A stretch of 64,000 nt of DNA, taken from assembly GCF_000819565.1 (NCBI RefSeq), contig NZ_CP004393.1, positions 2,232,001 through 2,296,000 on the forward strand, written 5' to 3'. The translations under genes and the position numbers were made by a program. The notes beneath the pieces are model-generated. The model had not been told where the DNA came from. It searched no databases and saw nothing but the letters and a program-made list of their open reading frames with translations. Numbering within the stretch: the stretch's first letter is position 1; every line of letters starts with the position of its first letter. Source of the DNA: Celeribacter indicus. Its GTDB lineage: Bacteria; Pseudomonadota; Alphaproteobacteria; Rhodobacterales; Rhodobacteraceae. Shown here piece after piece: positions 37,686 to 45,659 of this stretch.

Positions 37686-38445
37686 AGCACGTACTCAATT
37701 GATCGCAACCAGATCCTTGTTGAGGCGAGGGCGACTGCTGCGAGGAAGTTGACCGCATGCTTTTCGAAGCGTGTGGCGATGCGGCGAAACTGTTTGATTT
37801 TGCAGAAGTATCGTTCAACGAGATTGCGGCGGCGGTAGAGATCGGGCGGGACGCTGCGTTGCAGGCGGACGCGGCTCTGGGTCGGGATATGTGCTTCGCC
37901 ACCCCGCGCCGCCACGCGCTTTACCAAGGCCAGGCTGTCGTATCCTCGGTCTGCGACGACGATGCCGGGGGGCAGGTCGTCCAAGAGCAACGGAGCCACC
38001 GTCTTGTCGGAGGCCTGTCCGGCCGTAATGTGCAGCCGGACCGGCAAGCCGTCCTGATCGACCACGGCGTGGATCTTGGTGCTCAGTCCGCCACGAGAAC
38101 GGCCGATGGCGTGAGCCTCGCCCCCTTTTTTCCACCTGCGGCGTGCTGATGGGCGCGGACGATGGAACTGTCGATCAACTGCAGCGACTGCGGCGATCGT
38201 TGTGCCAGTTCCTCGAACACTTTCAGCCAGATACCGCGCTTGGCCCAGCGGTTGAACCGGTTGTAGACGGTCGTGTATGGGCCATATCGCTCCGGCAGAT
38301 CGCGCCAAGGTGCGCCAGTCCGCAGCACGTAAAATATCCCGTTCACCACCCGCCGGTCATCAACCCGACGCTTGCCCTTGCCAGGCTTCGGAATGAGCGG
38401 CTCCACCAGTTGCCACTCCTCGTCGCTCAGATCGTACCGCGCCAT
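37682..38445 (-). CDS. IS5-family transposase, two frames joined by -1 frameshifting
   Basis: OrfA (120 residues from the ATG at the right, MARYDLSDEEWQLVEPLIP) ends in frame after A AAA AAG, a canonical -1 slippery heptamer on the minus strand (plus 38,125-38,131). The second frame continues KKGGEAHAIG and gives the rest. DDE residues are seen as LIDSS, VVADRGYDS and NLVERYFCKIKQFRR, the IS5/IS427 form. The fused protein is about 255 residues, normal for the group. Its TAG stop is provided by the duplicated target, not by the element. Confidence 0.92.
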
Positions 38446-38517
38446 GAAACCCTCCGCTTTTGGCAGAAGTGAATCATAACACGCTACAAACGGAAATACA
38501 CTTATTGAGTACGTGCC
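37686..38517 (-). mobile_element. Complete IS5-family (IS427-like) insertion sequence, 832 bp
   Basis: The ends are inverted repeats: AGCACGTACTCAAT on the left and, read inward from the right, GGCACGTACTCAAT (13 of 14). A 4-base CTAG flanks both sides (37,682-37,685 and 38,518-38,521) as the target duplication. The element appears intact, so it may still move. Confidence 0.93.
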
Positions 38518-39045
38518 CTAGCGCCGCCCGGCCGCCAGCCGCGACAGCGCCGCCTGGACCAGCGCATCGCGCGAGGCAGTGGCATCGAGCACCAGCGCCG
38601 CCTCGTCGGCTGCCGGCGGTTCGAGGGCGGCGAACTGGCTCTCGACCAGCGTGGCGGGCATGTAATGGCCGCTGCGCGTGCCGACCCGCGCGCGGGCGGT
38701 CTGCGGGTCGAGCGCGAGATGGAGGAAGAGGAGCGGCCCGGCCTGCCGCAACCGGTCGCGATAGGCGCGTTTGAGGGCGGAACAGGACAGCACGCAGCCG
38801 GTCTCGCGATAGGCTGTCAGCGCCTGTGCGAGCCGGTCGAGCCACGGCCCGCGCATCGCGTCGTCGAGCGGGCGGCCCGCCGCCATCGCGGCGCGGTTCT
38901 CCGGCGGATGGAACAGGTCGCCTTCGAGAAAGGGCAGCCGCAGCGCCGCCCCCAGCCGCGCGCCGAACGTGGACTTGCCGCAGCCGCTCACGCCCATGAC
39001 GACGATCCGGGGCGCGCGTTCCGTGGCTGGTCTCTTCTCCGGCAT
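38518..39045 (-). CDS. gntK: Gluconokinase
   Basis: 175 residues from the ATG behind GAGAGGGAGC. It phosphorylates gluconate to 6-phosphogluconate. Walker A is GVSGCGKST (residues 18-26), followed by the substrate lid FLEGDLFHPPENRAAMAAG and 'LSCSALKRAYRDRLR', which are typical of GntK. The length is right for the family. Its TAG stop is in the right-hand CTAG copy of the IS target, so it is intact. It is the last clear chromosomal gene before the mobile region. Confidence 0.95.
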   Translation of the reverse strand: MPEKRPATERAPRIVVMGVSGCGKSTFGARLGAALRLPFLEGDLFHPPENRAAMAAGRPLDDAMRGPWLDRLAQALTAYRETGCVLSCSALKRAYRDRLRQAGPLLFLHLALDPQTARARVGTRSGHYMPATLVESQFAALEPPAADEAALVLDATASRDALVQAALSRLAAGRR

Positions 39046-39277
39046 GGCCTGCTCCCTCTCCGGGCCTCCGAACATGCCGCGTCCGGCTGGGAGGAGCAAG
39101 GCGAAAGCACGCGGAGGGGAGGCGGCCGCGTGGGCCTGCATCCGTGATATCGAAAGGGATAAGTGGCGGGGCACGCGGGATAGCGATGAGAACTATGTCT
39201 ACTCCATAGCCCTCCATGACCCTACAAAATAGACGTTCGCATGGCGTTGACGGCCGCTACAGGAGAGCAGCTTCCAC
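39046..39277. other. Gap holding the gntK promoter and probably the left end of the mobile element
   Basis: No gene is supported in these 232 bases. The first half is GC-rich like the chromosome; from about 39,175 the base composition drops (AACTATGTCTACTCCATAG) and stays lower to the right. The element's attachment site is probably here, but I see no tRNA end and no repeat that would mark it. Confidence 0.4.
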
Positions 39278-39706
39278 TTAGTCGCGCTTGCTGGCATGAG
39301 AAAAATCGTGCTGCTGCCATTCCTCAATCGTCCACATTCCAGGCGGCTTTGTGGGTTCTTTGCCCGCGAGTGCCATCCATTTCACGATTGCGCGCCAGGC
39401 TCTATTTTCGCAAGGGAGATTGCTTCGCCAAAACCCCCGATCCTCGACATCATCGGGAGTGAACTCCACCTTGCCGCAAAACTCGGCAAGGATTCTCCGT
39501 TCATACGGTTCAAGATGCAGCGGGTTCGGTTGATCCGGACGGCTATCGGCCTCGGCCAATTCCGTCCGGCGCTGTTCCTTCCTGTCCTCCCGCTCGAATA
39601 TCTGGCGCACACGCTCACGCGAGATCTGGTAATCCCGCGCAAGGGCCGGGAAGGTCTCGCCAGCTCGCCGGCGTCTTAGAATCTCCCGATTGCGTTTCTC
39701 GACCAT
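39278..39706 (-). CDS. Sigma-70-region-4-like HTH protein
   Basis: 142 residues. The first 40 residues carry a helix-turn-helix of the sigma factor region 4 type (RRRAGETFPALARDYQISRERVRQIFER, quoted in part as ALARDYQISRERVRQIF). The rest, with 'EPYERRILAEFCGK' and 'NRAWRAIVKWMALAGKEPT', is unknown. It may be a regulator of the element. An inverted repeat (AGTAT-CGGC-ATACT) lies 30 bases upstream of the start and may be its operator. Confidence 0.72.
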   Translation of the reverse strand: MVEKRNREILRRRRAGETFPALARDYQISRERVRQIFEREDRKEQRRTELAEADSRPDQPNPLHLEPYERRILAEFCGKVEFTPDDVEDRGFWRSNLPCENRAWRAIVKWMALAGKEPTKPPGMWTIEEWQQHDFSHASKRD

Positions 39707-39735
39707 GGCGAAGCCACCTCGCCAACTACTCTGAC

Positions 39736-39749
39736 AGTATCGGCATACT
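39736..39749. promoter_or_regulatory. Inverted repeat upstream of the HTH gene
   Basis: AGTAT CGGC ATACT, perfect 5-4-5, located 30 bases from the start of the HTH gene and within its likely promoter. Confidence 0.4.
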
Positions 39750-39777
39750 ACTCTCTTTGCTTACCAGATGAAGATGC

Positions 39778-39825
39778 GATCAGGATGGCAGGGCTTCACG
39801 CCATCCGCGTTCCCATATCCTGATC
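39778..39825. other. Nested inverted repeats with ATCCTG on both strands (weak oriT candidate)
   Basis: GATCAGGAT and ATCCTGATC form a 9-bp inverted repeat, 30 bases apart; inside it GGATGG pairs alternatively with CCATCC. Both strands show ATCCTG, the core of IncP-type nick sites. No relaxase gene is adjacent, and the base after the nick core is A rather than a pyrimidine. Confidence 0.25.
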
Positions 39826-39846
39826 CAGCTCATGTGCCCGTCCGCC

Positions 39847-40101
39847 GCTTCGCTTTGGCCGGGCCGGTTGCTTGGGGGCGATGCCCCCTGGCGCGGCACA
39901 AGGGCGGCCGGGCGGTATCCCCAGCCTTCCGCGCGGATACATGCTTCGCATCTTCGTCATCACTTCGATCCGCTTGTGCAGGCCGGGTGATCCCCCTCCG
40001 CCCGTCCGCCCTTGCACCTTGCACCCCCCGGTCTCGCCGACGGGCAGGGTTGCAGCGCAGCGCTGCGCTCCAACCCAAGCCCATGAAAGGAAAGACCATG
40101 A
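39847..40101 (+). repeat. Long leader repeat, copy 1 (in front of the parB-like gene)
   Basis: 255 bases shared with the sequence before the DUF932 gene, with three mismatches. It ends exactly at the start codon, including ATGAAAGGAAAG as ribosome site. It holds a GGGGGC-loop-GCCCCC hairpin and a GCGCAGCGCTGCGC palindrome and has no credible gene of its own. Three-base changes fall in loops or unpaired parts. Confidence 0.95.
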
Positions 40102-42200
40102 CGACGAAGACACAGACCCCGACCGTTCCCGAACATGGCGAAACGGTTTTCATCCCGCTCAACAAGCTCAAGAAGCACCCGCAGAACGCCCGGAAGACCC
40201 CGCACAGCGAAGCGTCCATCGAGGCGAAGGCGGCGAGCATCGCCGCCAAGGGCATCCTGCAAAATCTGGTGGTGGAGCCGGAACTTGACGCGGAAGGCGA
40301 GCCGACCGGCTGCTATCTGGTGAGTGTCGGCGAAGGCCGCAGGCTGGCGCAGTTGCTGCGCGCCAAGCGCAAGGAGATCAAGCGGACCGAGCCGATCCGC
40401 TGCGTCATCGACACGGCGAACGACCCTGCCGAGATCAGCCTTGACGAGAACGTGACCCGCGAAGACCTGCACCCCGCCGACCAGTTCGAGCGCTTCCGCG
40501 AGCTTGCCGAAACGCGCGGATGGGGTGCGGAGGAAATCGCCGCCCGCTTCGGCGTCACCGCGCATGTGGTGAAGCAGCGGCTTCGCCTCGGCGCGGTCAG
40601 CCCCAAGCTGATGCAGGTCTACCGTGACGGCGATCTGACCTTGGATCAGTTGATGGCCTTCGCCATCACCGAGGACCATGCCCGGCAGCAACAGGTTTTC
40701 GAGAACCTGTCCTACAACCGCGAGCCGTGGATCATCCGCCGCGACCTGACCGCCAGCAATGTGGTGGCAACCGACCGGCGCGCAATCCTTGTCGGGGCGG
40801 AAGCCTATACGGAGGCGGGCGGCACCATCATCCGCGATCTGTTCACCGATGATCGTGGCGGCTTCTATGAAGATGCCGCGTTGCTGGATCGGCTGGCCCT
40901 CGACAAGCTGGAAGGCATCGCGGCGCAGGTTCAGGAGGCCGAGGGGTGGAAATGGGTCTCGACCCATATCGACTGGCCCCACGCTCACGGCCTGCGCCGC
41001 AGCTATCCGCAGCCGGTAGAGCTTTCGGAAGAAGACGAAACCGCCTACGACGCCGCGCAGGAGGAACTTGAACGCCTGTCGGCGGAATGGGAGGACGCGG
41101 ACGTGGACCTGCCGCCGGAAGTGGATCAGCGCTTCGCGGAGCTTGAAGCCGAAATCGAGCGGATCGACGCCAAGCGCTATGCCTATGAGGCCGACGAGAT
41201 CGCGCGCGGTGGCGTGTTCGTGGTTCTGAACCATGACGGGGAAGCCCGGATCGAGCGCGGGTTCATCCGGCCCGAGGACGAAGCCCCGGAACCGGAGGAA
41301 CCCGAAGCGGAGGACGGCAGCACCGTCATCGACGGGGTGCGCGTCAACGGCGATGGCGAAATCATGGACGGTGGCGAACATGATGGGGACGGCCATCCCG
41401 TTTCCGACCATGAGCCGGAGGACGAGGATGCGGAGGAAGACGGCAAACCGCTGTCGGACTCGCTCATCCGCGACCTGACCGCGCATCGCACCCTTGCCCT
41501 GCGTCTCGCCCTTGGCGAGCAGCCGGACATGGCCCTGATCGCCGTCACCCATGCGCTCGCCGCGCAGACCTTCTATCGCGGCGGCGGGGATGCCCATTGC
41601 CTCGAAATCCGCCCGACGAGCGGCTATCTCGCCAGCCACGCGGACGGGATCGAGGACACGGCGGCGGCGAAGGCGTTGGAGGATCGCCATGCCGGATGGG
41701 CGGCGGACATGCCGCGCGACGTGGCGGAGCTTTGGGGCTTCATCGCCGGACTGGATCATGCCAGCGTCATGGCCCTGTTCGCCCATTGCGCTTCGCTGAC
41801 CGTCAATGCCGTCAAGCAGCCGTGGGAGGCTCACAAGCGCCATGCCCTTGCCACCGCCGACAGGCTGGCGACGGCGGTTGCGCTCGACATGACGGCGCAC
41901 TGGACGCCCACGGTTCGGGCCTATCTCGGGCGCGTCACCAAGGCGCAAATCCTCGCCGCCGTGCGCGATGCCCTTGGCGACGAGGCGGCGGAGCGGATCG
42001 CGGACAGGAAGAAGCCGGAAATGGCGGAAGCCGCCGGGCAGCTTCTGGCCGGGACCGGCTGGCTGCCGCCCGTGCTGCGCACCGAGCGGCCCGGATGGCT
42101 GGCCGACGAGCAGCGGGAAATTCCCGCCGCCGAGGACATGCCGGAGGCCGAGAGCGCCGAGGCCACGGAGGACGAGGCTTTTCCCGTCGCGGCGGAATGA
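40098..42200 (+). CDS. Large ParB/Spo0J-like protein of the mobile element
   Basis: 700 residues, more than twice a normal ParB. The N-terminal ParB/Srx-type domain (about 15-110) has IPLNKLKKHPQNAR, 'KGILQNLVVEPE', 'VSVGEGRRLAQLL' and 'ENVTREDLHPADQFERF'; a helix-turn-helix follows (EEIAARFGVTAHVVKQRLRL). An acidic segment (about 395-460) splits it from a helical C-terminal part of unknown role. In such elements these proteins do not sit with parA and may act on entering DNA. It follows the long leader repeat and has a terminator. Confidence 0.9.
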   Translation: MTTKTQTPTVPEHGETVFIPLNKLKKHPQNARKTPHSEASIEAKAASIAAKGILQNLVVEPELDAEGEPTGCYLVSVGEGRRLAQLLRAKRKEIKRTEPIRCVIDTANDPAEISLDENVTREDLHPADQFERFRELAETRGWGAEEIAARFGVTAHVVKQRLRLGAVSPKLMQVYRDGDLTLDQLMAFAITEDHARQQQVFENLSYNREPWIIRRDLTASNVVATDRRAILVGAEAYTEAGGTIIRDLFTDDRGGFYEDAALLDRLALDKLEGIAAQVQEAEGWKWVSTHIDWPHAHGLRRSYPQPVELSEEDETAYDAAQEELERLSAEWEDADVDLPPEVDQRFAELEAEIERIDAKRYAYEADEIARGGVFVVLNHDGEARIERGFIRPEDEAPEPEEPEAEDGSTVIDGVRVNGDGEIMDGGEHDGDGHPVSDHEPEDEDAEEDGKPLSDSLIRDLTAHRTLALRLALGEQPDMALIAVTHALAAQTFYRGGGDAHCLEIRPTSGYLASHADGIEDTAAAKALEDRHAGWAADMPRDVAELWGFIAGLDHASVMALFAHCASLTVNAVKQPWEAHKRHALATADRLATAVALDMTAHWTPTVRAYLGRVTKAQILAAVRDALGDEAAERIADRKKPEMAEAAGQLLAGTGWLPPVLRTERPGWLADEQREIPAAEDMPEAESAEATEDEAFPVAAE

Positions 42201-42207
42201 AGGCGGG

Positions 42208-42238
42208 CCGGGAGCGCACAAGCGGTCCCGGCCTTTCA
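42208..42238 (+). terminator. Terminator behind the parB-like gene
   Basis: An 8-bp stem (ggccggga / tcccggcc) with a 12-base loop followed by TTT, seven bases past the stop. Confidence 0.6.
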
Positions 42239-42241
42239 CCC

Positions 42242-42277
42242 GAAAAAATCGCGGCCGCGCGGCTTTCCCGCGCGGCC
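42242..42277 (-). terminator. Minus-strand terminator facing the opposing operon
   Basis: A perfect 10-bp stem (ggccgcgcgg / ccgcgcggcc, loop CTTTC); read on the minus strand it is followed by GCGATTTTTT. It would stop transcripts that arrive from the minus-strand genes to the right. Confidence 0.7.
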
Positions 42278-42382
42278 GGATGACCTCGACAGATTGGAAC
42301 AATAACGGCACCATAAAGATGTGCAGCGACAGTGTTGACGACTGCGCGAAAGGCGGTGCTGCAAAGTCAAAGGAACAAGATC

Positions 42383-42799
42383 ATGGTCGCCGTCATGTTC
42401 ATGAGCGTTGCGTTGATCGCGCTTCTCTGCGTTCTCGCCTATACGCTCGCCATCTATGCGCTGCCCTTTTTCGTCGGGTTGGCCGCCGCGCAATTCGCCT
42501 ATCAGACCGGCTCCGGCCTGATCGGCGCGGGGCTGGTCGGGCTGTTCTCGGCTGGCGTTGCCTTCGGCGTCCTGGCCGTGCTGTTCGAGACGATCCGCAC
42601 ACCCGTCATCCGCCTGATCGTGGCGCTTGTCTTCGCCGCGCCCGCCGCCGTCGCGGGCTATGCACTGGTCCATGGGATCACCAAGGAGGCGGTGCCGTCC
42701 GAAATCTGGCGGCAAATCTTCTGCATCGTCGGGGGCGGATGCGTCGGCATCGCGGCATGGATGCGGTTGGCGGCGGGCGTCGGCCAGCCCTCGGGTTAG
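42383..42799 (+). CDS. Hypothetical four-helix membrane protein
   Basis: 138 residues from the ATG behind AAGGAAC. Hydrophobic segments lie at about 2-22, 25-45, 50-75, 80-100 and 112-132, so four or five membrane helices are likely. I do not recognise a family. It stands alone between the parB-like gene and the opposing minus-strand operon, and its expression may be driven from within the gap that carries two hairpins. A role in the element's maintenance or surface exclusion is possible but unsupported. Confidence 0.65.
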   Translation: MVAVMFMSVALIALLCVLAYTLAIYALPFFVGLAAAQFAYQTGSGLIGAGLVGLFSAGVAFGVLAVLFETIRTPVIRLIVALVFAAPAAVAGYALVHGITKEAVPSEIWRQIFCIVGGGCVGIAAWMRLAAGVGQPSG

Positions 42800-42820
42800 C
42801 CGTGTCGCGCGATGCTGATC

Positions 42821-43045
42821 CTACCTTCGCCAGTTCTGTTTGAATTCATCGTCAAACCACATCTCCACGTCATAAGAGACGGAGGTGGTGGTGCGGAAAT
42901 CAAGGTAAGATGAATAATTCTGCTGGACCCATGACAGGAAGCTGCCGAAGCTCAACTGGTCTGCCGGAGTGGACGAAAAGCCACATTCTTTCCGCCATTG
43001 ATGGCACAAATGCCGGACAGCCTGTTCGCATTCAGCTTTTTTCAC
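42821..43045 (-). CDS. Small hypothetical protein, second gene of a cargo pair
   Basis: 74 residues (MKKAECEQAVRHLCHQWR at the start), with two aromatic-rich stretches such as SFLSWVQQNYSSYLDF. No known domain. Its ATG overlaps the stop of the larger gene upstream in ATGA, which makes translation coupling and a joint role likely. It has more AT and rarer codons than the neighbouring plus-strand genes of the element, a sign of separate origin. Confidence 0.7.
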   Translation of the reverse strand: MKKAECEQAVRHLCHQWRKECGFSSTPADQLSFGSFLSWVQQNYSSYLDFRTTTSVSYDVEMWFDDEFKQNWRR

Positions 43046-44001
43046 GCGTGGTCCCCGTTTGCCGCGAAGATCACGATTTCAGGCTCCCAACCGGCAGGAA
43101 GCTCCGGTGGACTCACCGAGTCCAGATCGAGGCGGATAAACGACTTGAGAATCGACTGAAACGTGTCCGTATCCCGCGCCCAGTGAATGACGCCATCGAA
43201 ATCTTTGGCGAGCTTGTGCGTCAAGTCGAGTGAAGACCGCCGATTGACCCCAACAGGACTGTCCACCTGCACGATGGCGATCCTGTCGCCGCCCACCCAT
43301 CGCACGATGTCTTCAGGGAGTTCATGCGCATAGTTACGACGGCCATCCCAAACGGCGGTTCTGATGACTTTTCCGGCAGGAGTTCCAACCCGGAATATCC
43401 ATGGCGAGTCTTCCTGCGTGACACCGGATGCTGGATAGAATCTGGGCGGCGGCGGTCGATTGAGCATCGAAGCTTTTTGTTCGCGTATCTTGCGCCGCTG
43501 CGCTTCGGTCAATCGGCCAAGCAAGGCGCCGCTTGGATCGAACTGACGGATATGTTTCGAGTAGGAAACTTCAGCGGTGCCCGCGTCGTAAACATCTGAA
43601 TTCGGGAATGCGAACAACAATACCTGCCCCGTGAAGCTGCGCAGATGCCGCATCACGATATCCCATGCGATGTCGTCGTGGACGATAGGCACAATGTGAA
43701 GTGCGGCTCCCGGCGCTTCCATCGACAGTCTTTCGATGACAGCGATACCAACAGCGCTGAAGGATTCTCCGTCACCGAGGCAGAATCCGACATGGAAGGT
43801 CCGCTCACCAACAACTGCTCTGAACGCGCGCAAGATGACCTGCGTCGTGTCCGGTATTGTATCATCACCTGTCAGTTCGCGAATGCGTGCTCCGTCAATC
43901 TCCGCCGCCGGCGGCAGAACGTGAAGATCTATCGTGCCGTTGTAGCGATCAGAATCCGGCCAAGCAGCCCGTTCTTGCTTCTTTCGCTTGGCTTCACCCA
44001 T
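43042..44001 (-). CDS. Unknown 319-residue cargo protein (MGEAKRKK start)
   Basis: 319 residues, not recognised. The N-terminus MGEAKRKKQ is basic and is shared by several unrelated proteins as a short tag. A first part (about 20-160) reads as an alpha/beta fold without catalytic motif; a linker (KKIR-like, AQRRKIREQKASMLNRPPPP) follows, then a second part with 'PWIFRVGTPAGKVIRTAVWD' and 'VRWVGGDRIAIVQVDSPVG'. No membrane or signal segment. AT content is higher than in its neighbours. It is the first gene of a two-gene unit and lies downstream of the toxin-antitoxin pair. Confidence 0.75.
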   Translation of the reverse strand: MGEAKRKKQERAAWPDSDRYNGTIDLHVLPPAAEIDGARIRELTGDDTIPDTTQVILRAFRAVVGERTFHVGFCLGDGESFSAVGIAVIERLSMEAPGAALHIVPIVHDDIAWDIVMRHLRSFTGQVLLFAFPNSDVYDAGTAEVSYSKHIRQFDPSGALLGRLTEAQRRKIREQKASMLNRPPPPRFYPASGVTQEDSPWIFRVGTPAGKVIRTAVWDGRRNYAHELPEDIVRWVGGDRIAIVQVDSPVGVNRRSSLDLTHKLAKDFDGVIHWARDTDTFQSILKSFIRLDLDSVSPPELPAGWEPEIVIFAANGDHA

Positions 44002-44018
44002 CGCATTTCTCCCAAACT

Positions 44019-44549
44019 CTAGCTAAACGCCGCGACCACGGTTTCGATAGGCAGGAACAGCGTCCGGCTGTCTTCGGGGTATTCGACGAACTCGGCACAG
44101 CGCAGATAGAAGTGTTTGGCCGCCTCATCCTTCGCCTGGACCATCACAGCTCCGATGCCGATGCTTTGCGAAGCCAGAGCGATCCGGTGCAGCGCGTCCG
44201 CCAAAAGATCCGCACCGAGGCCCTTTCCTGCGTGGTCGAGGTCAACGGCCAGCCGGCCGATGATCGAGACCGGAATCTGGTCGGGCGCGTTGCGCCGCAC
44301 CTTGCCGGGCGCTGCACCACGCTCGACCGACCCGGCCGAAATGCAAAAATAACCGACGACCTGATTGCCCGCACACACGACATAGGTGCGCGAGAACCGG
44401 CTTTCGTTCTTCAAGGCCCGGTGGCGCAGCCAGTCGTTCAATGCAGGCTCACCGCAGTCGAATGCCGAAAGATCATGCTCTGCCGTCAGAGGAACAGGAG
44501 CAGACAGTGGCAATTCGGGATGGTCGGGCGTGTCGTCTATTTCTGCCAT
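44019..44549 (-). CDS. TacT-like GNAT acetyltransferase toxin
   Basis: 176 residues. The GNAT fold is seen in 'CGEPALNDWLRHRALKNESR', 'YVVCAGNQVVGYFCISAGS' and 'IIGRLAVDLDHAGKGLGADLL', the last with the acetyl-CoA loop. TacT and AtaT toxins acetylate charged tRNA and halt translation. Its gene starts 13 bases inside the antitoxin gene, as in tacAT operons. The C-terminus (ETVVAAFS) is complete, so it could be active. Confidence 0.9.
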   Translation of the reverse strand: MAEIDDTPDHPELPLSAPVPLTAEHDLSAFDCGEPALNDWLRHRALKNESRFSRTYVVCAGNQVVGYFCISAGSVERGAAPGKVRRNAPDQIPVSIIGRLAVDLDHAGKGLGADLLADALHRIALASQSIGIGAVMVQAKDEAAKHFYLRCAEFVEYPEDSRTLFLPIETVVAAFS

Positions 44550-44878
44550 GCCGGGGTCCGGCGCAGCAGGGCTTTGAGCTTCGGCCCCGGTGCGGGCGGA
44601 TTGTCGAGCGCTTGCATGAAGGCGTCGTAGCGCTCGGGGTCGAGCGTGAACAAGCGCTGGTCGAGCAGCACATCGACCGCTTGCCGCCGGGCGCTTTCCA
44701 CCATGAACTCGGTGCGCGTCTTGCCGAGCACCGCCGCCGCATCGTCGATGAGCTGGCGCGTGCCAGTCTCGATCCGCAGATTGATGCTGCCCTTGGTGTC
44801 AGCCGTAGAGGCACGAACTGCAACGGCGGTGGTCGCAGAACGGGCAGATTCCGAAGGGGCGATACGAGCTTTGGTCAT
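44537..44878 (-). CDS. TacA-like DUF1778 (RHH) antitoxin
   Basis: 113 residues from the ATG that begins MTKARIAPSE. The central part, SINLRIETGTRQLIDDAAAVLGKTRTEFM, quoted in pieces, is the ribbon-helix-helix of DUF1778; the C-terminal tail 'FTLDPERYDAFMQALDNPP' neutralises the acetyltransferase. First gene of the pair. A 9-bp inverted repeat (GATACGAGC / GCTCGTATC) brackets the start and may be the operator for autoregulation. Confidence 0.9.
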   Translation of the reverse strand: MTKARIAPSESARSATTAVAVRASTADTKGSINLRIETGTRQLIDDAAAVLGKTRTEFMVESARRQAVDVLLDQRLFTLDPERYDAFMQALDNPPAPGPKLKALLRRTPAWQK

Positions 44879-44902
44879 GATCGCAATATGAGTGCTCGTA
44901 TC
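44861..44902. promoter_or_regulatory. Inverted repeat spanning the antitoxin start
   Basis: GATACGAGC and GCTCGTATC, perfect, 24 bases apart, one arm inside codons 4-6 and one in front of the ATG. A plausible site for the RHH antitoxin. Confidence 0.45.
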
Positions 44903-44909
44903 CACAATG

Positions 44910-45206
44910 TCAATACGGCAGGAGGAAGGAAAGGCTTGGGCGTTGCCCTACGGGCCGGGCTTTCGGCTGCGCCGGAACCACGCCTTTGGCGCGTTTCCGC
45001 CATTCGGCTTCAATCCCTAACGCAAGGGCGGCAGCGGCCATTTCGCGGCAAGCCCCACCCGGTTGAGCAAGCCAGTCTCGGGCTTCCGCCTTGGTCGCCC
45101 CGGCAGGCCCATGAGGTTCGGCTTTCCATCCACTCCAAACGGCAGGCGGATCAGCGCCGGGAAGCTCGAACCATCCACCTGGCCGAGCATGGCGAAATGC
45201 CCGCAT
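44910..45206 (-). CDS. Possible small hypothetical protein
   Basis: 98 residues from an ATG behind GGAAG. The middle part (WLAQPGGACREMAAAALALG) reads as a helix-rich protein, but nothing identifies it, the Arg/Pro content is high, and other frames over the same bases are open as well. The gene would stand just upstream of the antitoxin promoter on the same strand. Kept only as a candidate. Confidence 0.35.
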   Translation of the reverse strand: MRAFRHARPGGWFELPGADPPAVWSGWKAEPHGPAGATKAEARDWLAQPGGACREMAAAALALGIEAEWRKRAKGVVPAQPKARPVGQRPSLSFLLPY

Positions 45207-45659
45207 GCGATCTTCCAGCCGCATCGGACACGGCAGCACCCGCGAAGGTCAGACGAGGCCACACCCGCAGGCCCCCGCTGGCGACAGGGCGAATCGGCCT
45301 TTCCGGTCGGATCAGGGAAAACCGCAGCCAATAAACCCGCGTAAAGTCCCCAATTCCGGCAAGGCACAGGACGGCCGCCATTGCCGTATTCCACGCGATT
45401 TCCTGTTATGGGCGCTCCATCCGCGTCCTCGATCTGGCAAGGTCTGACCGACGACCGGCTTCGCCTCGCTTGTCTTCCCGCAACGTCCGTTGCCAGCTTT
45501 TTTCCGCCGCCTTCGGCTTTGCAGCGCGAAACAAAAAAGCCGTCGCCGGCCGCCTTCCACGATGTTCCAGCCCCAAGGGGTGCGGGGCCGATCGTCCCCG
45601 GTCTCACGACCGCCATCGAGGTCGCAATGGTGCGGCCCGACAGGAAAAGGAATACGACA
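45207..45659. other. No supported gene (453 bases before DUF736)
   Basis: Several short frames are open on both strands, but none has a ribosome site, a motif or a plausible composition. The last 40 bases carry AGGAAAAGGA, the ribosome site of the DUF736 gene. Nothing else was recognised. Confidence 0.5.

Noticed and set aside
39796..40113. 105-codon minus-strand frame in the first leader repeat, and its partner at 46,029-46,736
   Set aside because: Both follow from the repeated noncoding leader; the frame extends differently in each copy and has no ribosome site.
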